This document shows, in pieces, positions 55,426-64,000 of a DNA stretch of 64,000 nt (positions within the stretch are counted from its first letter, which is position 1; the number at the start of each line of letters is the position of its first letter). The stretch spans positions 72,553,180 to 72,617,179 of the forward strand of contig OX578152.1 of NCBI GenBank assembly GCA_951213105.1. Direction: 5' to 3'. A program made the translations under genes and the position numbers. The notes under the pieces were generated by a model, which saw nothing but the letters and a program-made list of their open reading frames with translations, did not search any database and was not told where the DNA came from. This stretch comes from Amaurobius ferox. Lineage: Eukaryota > Arthropoda > Arachnida > Araneae > Amaurobiidae.

Positions 55426-55483
<58 letters not shown>
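55426..55483. repeat. (AT)n microsatellite
   Basis: About 58 bases of alternating A/T; AT-rich decay continues to about 55530. Confidence 0.95.
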
Positions 55484-55484
<1 letters not shown>

Positions 55485-55519
55485 GATATATATATATATA
55501 TTTAATAATATAAATATAT

Positions 55520-55725
55520 ATAAATTAATATATATAAATTTTTATATTTACTTGTTTATATTTATTTAATAAACAAGTAATTATAAAAATTAACAAGTTT
55601 ATATTTATTTGTTAATTTTTATATATACTCGCCTTATGCACGGGAACCCTTTAAAACTGAAAATTGTAATCCATCCTTTGTTCTCGAAAACAGTATGAAA
55701 ATTATCCAAACAACAAATAAATTTT
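55520..55725 (+). repeat. Duplicated segment, copy 1, distal part
   Basis: TTATATTTACTTGTTTATAT, GGGAACCCTTTAAAACTGAA and CATCCTTTGTTCTCGAAAA match 63825-64000, resuming the duplication after the inserted region. Confidence 0.75.
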
Positions 55726-56610
55726 GAAATATATATATAAATATAAAGCACTAAAAATAATTATTACATAATAAAAGATGATTTGTATGTGTGTGTGTGT
55801 ATGTGTGTGTGGTCCGTAGCAACAAATCTAAGCGTCGTAATATGGCCATGAAATTTGCTACACATGTACATGGACTCGGGAAGATACACCCCGATAATAT
55901 TTTTTTTAATTCGCATTAGCATTTTGTTATTATTTTATGTTTTAACACGACTGCGAGTGATATTCCCGATCTTCACAGGAATCGGTTCCTTATAGCAACC
56001 GAAAATATTATCACAGATTTTCCATCTTGATCTTGTCAGAGAGATTGAAGAACATTATTTTCAACGAAGTTTGAATCGAAATTGTAGGACAGTTTCTCCT
56101 TATTTAATTTATTTTTCACATACATCGAAATTACATTTTTTAGAGTACATTGTTAGACGCCTTCCAGAAAACTGAGAAGGGAACTAACTATTCTCTAGTT
56201 CAGCAGAAAGTTGTGAATATATTCATATTCTATTCGCAGTAAATTCGTATTAAATTTCAGATTATCGTTCCTGAAGGAAGTCCGGTAGATTTTTTCAACC
56301 TATCGACTGCGCATGCCCAACTGACAGCAGAATTTAAGCCACACCTACAGAAGGATGAATTATTTCCTACAGAAAGGACCATTCATTTTATTATTTTAAT
56401 TTTTAGCTTTCGGCATTTGTGGAGCTGTGCAATTTGTTCTCAAACAAAGGTTTTCGCATTTCGTGGTGATTTGGTTTGAACCCGACTCGGCGTTTTGGAA
56501 AGTAAGTGATGCTATTCGTAAATGTATTATTCAAGTAGCGGGCACTTATTTAAGTCCCAAGCAACTTCGGGTATTTCGTTCTAGGATAATATAACAAAAT
56601 ACCGATAGAT
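55726..56610. other. No gene seen
   Basis: (GT)n near 55788-55812; otherwise AT-rich DNA without recognised features. Confidence 0.4.
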
Positions 56611-56617
56611 TATTACT

Positions 56618-57594
56618 TTCCTTATATACATAATGTATAAGGAAAGTACTGTGACGGGGTCGAAAATTCGAATTTGAGTTTTCGACGGGAGAGCACGTTT
56701 CAAGCATCCCTGATCATGAATCGAACATTTTTAAAGTGATGTCTGTGTGTGTGTGTGTGAAAGTATGTGTGTGTGTGTGTGAAAGTATGTGTATGTGTGT
56801 GAAAGTATGTGTGTGTGTGTGTCAGTGTGTCTGTGGAGACGATAACTGACGAACGTATGGGCCGATTCGAACGAAATTTGGTACAAAAATTACAATCCGT
56901 AAACACTGGAAGTCTATTGCTTTTTATAAGTAATCGAATGTTCAGAACCCCCCTAAATTTTCGAGTGAAATTTTGAAAAATCAACAAAAAATCAAGACCT
57001 CTAATAAAGTTACGCAAATAGACATTTCTTATGTAAATTTTTATTAGAAAACGATTGACATAAATTTTAGAACCTTAACATGAACCATTCTCGAGATATT
57101 GCACATTTTCAAAACAATTATCAAAAAATCATATAAAATATAAAAAAAAATTCCTATTGAGAAACATGTTAACTTTTCAAATGGAATACCATGCGATAAA
57201 TTTGATGACATCATTCTCGTGGATCTAGCTCGTTCCATTCATGAAAAAAGGTATTTTGAGTAATACTTTTGTATTTGAACGCCAATAGTCATTTATCTGC
57301 TGTAAGAATAACTTATTTTTCCGTACATAACGCTTGGCGAGATTTTGGCGACGAATTTAGTGGAATGTCGCCAACTTGACGACTTTTTTAAATGTTGCTA
57401 AATTAACGAAAAACTCGCCAAATGTGTAAAAATGACGCTAAATCAATGAAAATGACGACTCACTGACAAAAATTCAATATCTTGGAAAGAATATAAGTAT
57501 CTACTATAAGAATAACCTATTTTCTTTTACTGTAAAAGTAGTAAATTCAGTGCATTATATAAGGAAAGTCATGTGTTGCCCATATCAGATTTTT
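56618..57594 (+). repeat. Repeat A, copy 5
   Basis: CTTTCCTTATATACATAATG, TGACGGGGTCGAAAATTCG, an expanded (TG)n/GAAAGTATG tract at about 56740-56825, and an end at ATAAGGAAAGTCATGTGTTG with CCCATATCAGA. Confidence 0.8.
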
Positions 57595-57755
57595 TTAATT
57601 GTTACTGATATTTTTAATACATATTTCCATATGTTAAGCATGTTAATTAGTAATCTGCAACAATTTTTTAAAGAGTCTTTCCCATCCGACCGTTCGCAGC
57701 AGTACTGACGCTTCCAATATCTCACCCAGACCGCTCAACTCCCACGAACAATACT

Positions 57756-58101
57756 CTAGTAGCATTTAATGTTGGTACAATATTAGACCAATATTGCATA
57801 TCTCGGCATTCCATTGGAAATATTTCCAATGTAATCCCAATATTGGGCAAATATTTGAATTACATTGGCTTTCAATATTGATTAACTATTTTCATTACAA
57901 TACTGCATCGGACACATTTTCAATGGAACGCCAATATCGGCGCAATATTTTCCCAATATTTTAAGCCAGTATTGACTTAAAGTATTGGGACATTCCGCCA
58001 AAATGTTCACTTTTTCATATTGGTCCAATATTGAAGTCCAGTATCAAACCTATATTCTGCCATTATTGGATTGAAACTCGGGTATTATTGATTACTAATA
58101 G
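57756..58101. mobile_element. CTAGTAGC-ended MITE, copy 2
   Basis: CTAGTAGCATTTAATGTTGG at the left, GATTACTAATAG (diverged end) at the right, and the same CAATATTGG-rich interior as 12713-13067 in opposite orientation. It abuts repeat Y copy 3. Confidence 0.6.
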
Positions 58102-58104
58102 TAT

Positions 58105-59030
58105 AACCATGGAGGTAAAAGTAAGGAGTTATGACTTCATATTAAGAAAACGCCAATATCGTTTGAGACAATGATTCAGATGGCGCTGGGATAAGTTAAA
58201 TAGTCCTGCATTGTATACATTTCTATTGCGAAAGGCCTAAAATGTTTATTTAAACTGTCTATTATGTAAAAATAAATTACCACCGCAATGCAATGTAGAA
58301 CTGAAACAATAAAGAATATTCTTACATATTCAAAATTATTTATCTTTCACTTTATTTTTATCTCTATATATTCTGTAGAATATCCTACAACTATCAAAAA
58401 GTACTGGTTAATTATATTCATAATTATGGAACCCATAATTTAAAAATAATAAAAAAATGCATATACTAAATACTAAGCCTTTCTGTTGTGTCAACTAGCA
58501 ATAGCGGTTACTTTACTGCCACTAACGACACTTTCATATAATTCCCAAAGCATTATAGCATTTTCAAGCGTTTCATCTCCTTCTGTCTAACTTCACGCGT
58601 CTACCCATACCTTTTTCAAGCTCCATGAAAATTTTAATCTGCATTGTTTATTTAAATTGCGGCAAACACGTCTAGCAGGTTTGCAGCTTTCTTGATTTTA
58701 TTATTCATTAATATTTAAAAAGCAACGATTAAACACAGTGATATTTTATATTTTATTTACTTTAAAAACATTTAGATAGGTAATGCAACAGCGCATTTTA
58801 AGTCATACATGTTACGCAAAACAATAACACAGATGAGACCTTTCTTATATCTAATTTTTGCTGAAAACAGTAAAATTTTTGTTGTTACCGATGAGAATAA
58901 TCATAAAAAATTCCTCATAATTCGATTGATTATTTCTAGAGATATCTGTCTCTTTGAGAAAAATAAAATTCCCAATATTTAGAGAACGACTATAGCTAAC
59001 TAGTAAGCAATGAGGTTCACTTATTCGGGA
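58105..59030 (-). repeat. Interspersed repeat Y, copy 3
   Basis: Inverted match to 26890-27800: GTAAAAGTAAGGAGTTATGA, GCGAAAGGCCTAAAATG, AACTGAAACAATAAAGAATA, ACACAGATGAGACC, TCTAGAGATATCTGTC, CTATAGCTAACTAG. Confidence 0.65.
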
Positions 59031-59074
59031 TTTTTTTTATTTTATTTCATTTAAAAGTTTTAAATATGTAAATT

Positions 59075-59290
59075 AACTTAAATATGGCAGCATAGGACAA
59101 AATTTGACATAGTCATGCATAAAAGAGTTTATTTATAGCTCAATGATCAAGAGACAACAGCCTCGATGCAATTTGTTTGGTCGAAACATCGTTAGCCCCT
59201 CCCCCTATAGGGGCCAGTTGCCCGTCCTCCGGGGGGAACATTGTTAAGTACGGTATCAATTAAAAGTTTTTTCAAGCCTTAACACGTAAT
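59075..59290 (+). repeat. Block S fragment with GC-rich segment
   Basis: AAATATGGCAGCATAGGAC, AGTCATGCATAAAAGAG and CCCCTCCCCCTATAGGGGCC match 45310-45480. Confidence 0.6.
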
Positions 59291-59436
59291 AATTATAATC
59301 ATTTGGACCCAGGCATTTCAACATTTCATTTGGGGGTGCGAGATTTATATGTATGAAAATCCACAATATGGAATAAATAAAATGTCTGCTAAAGGGGGGG
59401 GGGGGGATCACAAACTTGCATTGATGTTGAGAAAAA

Positions 59437-59500
59437 TAATTGTTGTTAACATAATTTTTGTACATAATTGTGTTAACATAATTGTTGTTAACATCATTTT
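59437..59500 (+). repeat. Short tandem repeat, GTTAACATAATT(G/T)TTG unit
   Basis: About three imperfect units, each containing the palindrome GTTAAC. Confidence 0.7.
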
Positions 59501-59596
59501 TCTAAATACAAATATCTATATTTATTTACATTTTATTAAACGCCGGTTCTTAGAGTTTGGAAGAAAAGAACATTTTGTTACAATATCATCATAACC

Positions 59597-60780
59597 CAGT
59601 GGTGTATATTGCTAATGTTCTATAGCTAAAATAACTAATGATGAAGGTCTTTCTTGTCTCATTGTACTGCGAAAATAATTTTTCAGCCTCCTGAGATACG
59701 AAAAAGATCTTTCCCAACTGTCTGATCTGATTGGCACAGTCAAAAACAATTTAACTAATAATGTTATGACAGGAAACACATTTTTTAAATTCCGCTCTTT
59801 AAAATAATCCAGGTGACTTTTAAAATTGGTATGGTCTAAGTTTTCATTTTTCACTATTAAATAAAACAGTCGCGCAATTCACATAACAATTCCTCTTTCT
59901 GGAAGTTATATACTTTGCATATCGTTGAAACATTTTCTTTTCCGACATCTGATCCGGATAATACTGAACTAATGGCAAATAAAACATATAAATTTTTCTC
60001 ATTAAATTTGGTCACAATTTCATTAGATACTGAATCTATAATTTCATATTGTATACTGATTTTGTGATATGAATTGACATCATCATGGGGATTTTTTTTT
60101 ACCGCCTCCGAATTCGCTTGGAATTTTTTTACGCCTTTTCAGTTTTGGTCCAGAATAAGAATTTTTTTTGCAAAGTTCTGTCGCAAAACTTCAGACTTAA
60201 TTGAAATATGCATCAGTGCGAAAAGGACTGACAGTTTCAATTGTAGCTTTAGCCAAAGCTTACACAGTCTGAAAATTAAGATCAGATGACTGAAGATGCT
60301 TTGAGTGAGTATTGCATTGATCAAAAACACTGGCCAATCAAAAACACTGGACAACGTAAACAAAAATTGGAGTGATGCCATGCATGTTAAAAGTGCTTCG
60401 GATCTTTCACCATTGAGAGAATCGTTTTCAGATAATTCTTCCAATGTTAAAATTACCACTTCAAAATTATCAAGTAGTGTTTTTGCGGCTTTCACTCTGG
60501 AAGACCAACCACCTCGCATCACTTATAGTGATTGTAGAATTGAAGAGCCTTCAGAAAAAGTATTTGTTGATGAGCGAATCTTTTCTAAAATATTATGTCT
60601 TTTATAGAATGTTTCTATTAAAGAATATAATGCATTGAGCTGCTGAAATCCATTTCTAGCTGAAGGAATCGATGAGCATACATTAACTACACATAAATTT
60701 AATCGGACACTTGAAATTTTCAAGTGAAAAAGATAACATCACCCCAATCTTTTCAAGTTAAAAAGTATTCGTTCCAGTCG
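59597..60780 (-). mobile_element. hAT element remnant
   Basis: Contains a ZMYM1-like hAT transposase relic on the minus strand. CAGTGGTG at 59597-59604 is a typical hAT terminal sequence just beyond the transposase C-terminus, preceded by TCATAACC as a possible 8-bp target. The other end is not identified. Confidence 0.6.
59612..60723 (-). pseudogene. ZMYM1-like hAT transposase, decayed
   Basis: Order on the minus strand: SARNGFQQLNALYSLIETFY (60523-60723), then WSSRVKAAKTLLDNF and LQFLFTLSSVFDWPVFLINA (60139-60522), then the hAT C-terminal dimerisation motif in LFLTVPIRSDSWERSFSYLR, RLKNYFRSTMRQER and LVILAIEH (59612-59854). Frames change between parts and the region 59855-60138 has decayed. 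The N-terminal zinc-finger/DUF4371 region is missing. Resembles zinc finger MYM-type protein 1-like transposases. Not functional. Confidence 0.75.
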
Positions 60781-61022
60781 GAAGAGGGAAGCTTCACTGT
60801 GAAGAAGTGTTATTTTTTTAAGCTCCATAGCGTGAGAAAACTGACCCGTGGACAGTCGATAAAAAAAGGGAGAAGCCAATAGACGACGAGGAAAAGTTTG
60901 GGCTATTTGCCGTCCCTGTTTGGATCCATGTTACCCATTTTTCAAAATTGAGTGTGGGAACGTGGAGTGTACTGAAGGAAGAATGTGAAGTATTTATGAA
61001 ACTGATGTCTGCTTTTATTATT

Positions 61023-62244
61023 TATTATTTTCCTTATATAAATTGTATAATGTATAAGTATTGTGACGGGGTCGAAAATTCGAATTCGAGTTTTCGACAG
61101 GGCCGTTTTTCAGACGTTTCAAGCATCCCTGATCATGAATCAAACATTTTTGAGGTGATGTCTGTGTGTGTGTGTGTGTGTCAGTGAGTCTGTGGAGAGG
61201 ATATCTCACGAACGAATGGAGCGATTCGAATGAAATTTAGTACAAAAATTACAATCCGTGAATACTGTATGCCTATTGTTTTTAAACACAATTGAATGTT
61301 TAGAACCTCCCCCCCCTAAAATTTTCACCTGAAATTTCGAAAAAATCATCAAAAAATCAAAAGCTTTAAGTTTTCAAAGGGCCGTTTTTCAGACGTTTCA
61401 AGCATTCCTGATCATGAATCAAACATTTTTGAGGTGATGTCTGTGTGTGTGTGTGTATGTGCCAGTGAGTCTGTGGATAGGATATCTCACGAACGAATGG
61501 AGCGATTCGAACGAAATTTAGTACAAAAATTACAATCCGTGAATACTGTATGCCTATTGTTTTTAAACACAATTGAATGTTCAGAACACCCCCCCCCACA
61601 CACACACACAAATTTTCACCTGAAATTTCGAAAAAATCATCAAAAAATCAAAAGCTTTAATAAATTAGAGCAAATAGACATTTCTTATGTAATTTTTTCT
61701 TAGAAAACGATTGACATAAACTTTCGAACGCTAGCATGAACCGTTCTCAAGATATTGCACATTTTTCAATTAAATTTATCAAAAAATCCCATAAGTTAAA
61801 AAAAAATATATCTGTTGAGAAACATGTTCACTTTTCATATGTAATATCAGGCGATAAGTTTGATAGCATCACTCTCGTGGATCTAGCTTGTTCCATTCAT
61901 GAGAAAAGATACTTTGAGTAATACTTTTGTATTTGAACGCCAATAGTCATTTATCTACTATAAGAACAACTTATTTCTCCATCCATAACGCTTGACGAGA
62001 TTTTGGCGACGGATTTGACGGAATGTCGCTAACTTGGCGAGTTTCTTAAATGTTTCCAAATTAACTAAAATCTCGCCAAATGGATAAAAATGACGCTAAA
62101 TCAATTAAAATGGTGACTAATTAACGAAAATTCAATATCTTGGAAAGAATATAAGTATCTACTATAAGAAAAAGCTATTTTTTTACTGTAAAAGTTCATT
62201 GCATTATACAAGGAAAGTCATGTGTTGCCCACATCAGATTTTTA
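61023..62244 (+). repeat. Repeat A, copy 6, with internal ~285-bp duplication
   Basis: The segment from GGGCCGTTTTTCAGACGTTT (about 61099) through AAATCAAAAGCTTTAA is repeated starting at about 61379, so this copy has two (TG)n tracts (about 61159 and 61441). It ends ACAAGGAAAGTCATGTGTTG. Confidence 0.8.
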
Positions 62245-62331
62245 TCTACTCGATTCTGAGGTACAACCATACAAGTTGTTTCATTGTTCGTAAAAAATAC
62301 GATTTCAACCAGAGATACCTCAACCAGAGTA

Positions 62332-62425
62332 TCTACTATAAGAATAACCTATTTTTCTTTACTGAAAAGTAGTGAATTCATTGCATTATATAAGGAAAGT
62401 CATGTGCTGCCCACATCAGAATTTT
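62332..62425 (+). repeat. Repeat A 3' end fragment
   Basis: GTATCTACTATAAGAATAAC to ATAAGGAAAGTCATGTGCTG. It immediately precedes duplicated segment copy 2, as at 52366. Confidence 0.75.
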
Positions 62426-63471
62426 TAATTTTGGTATTGGTTTATTAATTCTACAAAACATTTATAAAATATTCTTCAAAACATTTATAAAATATTCTTT
62501 GAAACGATAAAGCACCCGAAAATGCCCGAAAAGCAACATTTCTTTACACGTCTAATTTGAGAATTCGGCAAAATAAATTAACTTTTCAAAATGCATACGT
62601 ATTAAATTATGGCAATATCTACACCACATTAAACAATTCATGTCTAAAGCAATTTTTAGTAACACTACTACTACTGTAAAGGAAAAAAAAACATTTCATC
62701 AGATATTTACAATATACAGTTAAAACTGCATTTCCCTATTTCATGCCTCCTAATAATGAAAAAACATTGTAATTTTATGCATTAAATCAGTAAAATGAAT
62801 ACCAAGATTGCGTGTTTATGCCATTTTTATGTATTTTCGCTGGTAAATTTTCCAAAAAGGACCCTTGAAAAGCCGTAAAAATGCAATTCAGAATATAAAA
62901 ATGTTTCCTTTACTTTATCAATCTTTCAGCTTTATTGCGTGTTACTAAAATCAAAATCATTTCAGTTGTTAATCGTTTTTTACATGCGTGGAATTATTTT
63001 GTAGTGTGTAATATTAGAACAAGTGCTCTTTGAATAGGGTTATCGTTTTATGATTCTATGCTTAGTGATTAGAAAATTCCTTTATAATCATAAAACCGTG
63101 GGTTATGTTATGTAAATTTGAAATCGTCGATGGTGTTTTTTTTTTTCTTTTTTCTTTTTATATATAAATTACACAGTATGTGTAAATGTAAAAGTACTGT
63201 GATTGGTCAAATACAAATATCGAATTCCAATGTCATTTTGAAAATTCATGAAAGCTAATGTTTATATAAAGAGCAGTATTCTGGATTTCTACTTTGCATA
63301 TAATCACAGATACTGAAAACGAAGGACACAGTTAAAGGACACAGTTTTAACTCACATTTTGTTTTAACCTCAACATTACTTTAACTTAAACTCATTTTTG
63401 ACCTAACTTTATTTAGAACAATGGAGAATTCTGGGGATTTGCATTCCGTATGATAATAGATAATGCAACGA

Positions 63472-63545
<74 letters not shown>

Positions 63546-63702
63546 ATATATATATAGTATATATATATACACACACACACACAAATATATATATATATAT
63601 ATATATATAATTGTAACAGATATGCTAGAGATGGGTTTTTTTTGTACTTACCTTAGTTTATGCATAGTTTTCGATAAAAAATTTCAATTTATTCACACAC
63701 AT

Positions 63703-63718
<16 letters not shown>
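62426..63718 (+). repeat. Duplicated 1.1-kb segment, copy 2
   Basis: Counterpart of 52367-53467. It has a longer (AT)n tract at about 63473-63607 and (CA)n stretches at 63572-63583 and 63695-63718. Confidence 0.8.
63473..63607. repeat. Long interrupted (AT)n microsatellite with (CA)n
   Basis: Alternating A/T for about 70 bases, then TATAGTATAT, (AC)n and more (AT)n. The Tyr-Ile frames it creates are artefacts. Confidence 0.95.

Positions 63719-63757
<39 letters not shown>
63719..63757. repeat. (AT)n microsatellite at the empty counterpart site
   Basis: Corresponds to 53468-53501 in copy 1. Here it is followed by only about 68 bases before the distal duplicated segment. Confidence 0.9.
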
Positions 63758-63760
<3 letters not shown>

Positions 63761-63824
63761 TATGGTTTGTATCCATTGAGGCTGCTCATGGCGAGAGATG
63801 AATAAAAGATTTTATACCCAAAAG

Positions 63825-64000
63825 GAATTTTTATATTTATTTGTTTATATTTTCTTAATAAACAAGTAAATATAAAAGTTAACAAGTTTATATTTACTTG
63901 TTAATTTTTATATGTATTCTCCTTACGCACAGGAACCCTTTAACACTAAAAATTGTAATGCATCCTTTGTTCTCGAAAAGAATATGAAAATTATCCAAAC
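63825..64000 (+). repeat. Duplicated segment, copy 2, distal part (runs off window)
   Basis: Matches 55520-55725, including AACAAGTTTATATTTACTTG and CTTTGTTCTCGAAAAGAATA. The duplication continues past the end of the window. Confidence 0.75.

Noticed and set aside
63463..63801. Tyr-Ile repeat open frames on both strands
   Set aside because: They are direct translations of (AT)n and (CA)n microsatellites.

Overview
This window looks like intergenic DNA from a large, AT-rich arthropod genome crowded with mobile elements. A spider is my best guess. It rests on recognising the style of the repeats (Tc1, mariner, pogo/Tigger and KRBA2-like fragments, Helitrons, 5S/tRNA SINEs), not on any host gene. 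I see no intact protein-coding gene, no functional tRNA or rRNA gene, no CRISPR and no operon-like organisation. Every recognisable protein stretch is a broken transposase, integrase, gag or reverse-transcriptase relic.

Layout. 1-9 kb: an LTR with primer-binding site and a broken coiled-coil gag start (minus strand, 1.1-2.1 kb), a CCAAT/E2F promoter-like island (2.4-2.6 kb), a TTAA-flanked palindromic MITE (8.2 kb) and solo 61-62 bp hairpin units (6.7 and 8.8 kb). 10.8-12.3 kb: a decayed Tc1-like element whose transposase is split by another solo hairpin with a 13-bp target duplication. 12.7-18.5 kb: a CTAGTAGC-ended MITE, a complete 5S-rRNA-headed SINE, a Helitron fragment, a KRBA2/Ginger-like integrase tail and the start of a degenerate ~310-bp satellite. 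18.9-25.7 kb: deletion derivatives of a mariner, a second IS630-superfamily transposon and a pogo/Tigger element, plus a candidate solo LTR and two SINEs set among satellite pieces. 30.8-31.8 kb: four SINEs stacked at one target site. 33 kb: a reverse-transcriptase fragment. 34.5-62.2 kb: repeated copies of a ~0.9-1.2 kb repeat ('repeat A') and of a P-Q-R-S block family. One of those blocks has expanded into an 11-copy, ~237-bp tandem array (40.9-43.5 kb). A 3.4-kb Helitron (48.65-52.07 kb) interrupts one copy of repeat A. 52.1-53.5 kb is duplicated at 62.3-63.7 kb, and the first copy carries a ~1.9-kb insertion with a Penelope-type RT relic and three strong hairpins. 59.6-60.7 kb holds a ZMYM1-like hAT relic.

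The most interesting system is a family of non-autonomous retroposons that share one 3' terminal hairpin. It comes as (i) tRNA-headed SINEs with A and B boxes, (ii) 5S-rRNA-headed SINEs in which the tRNA B box is deleted, and (iii) 61-62 bp units that are only the hairpin, yet have their own 12-15 bp target duplications and all begin at nearly the same point. At two loci these elements were inserted repeatedly into the same target sequence. Coordinates of repeat edges are by eye and may be off by several bases. Family names for diverged repeats are descriptive labels, not database names.
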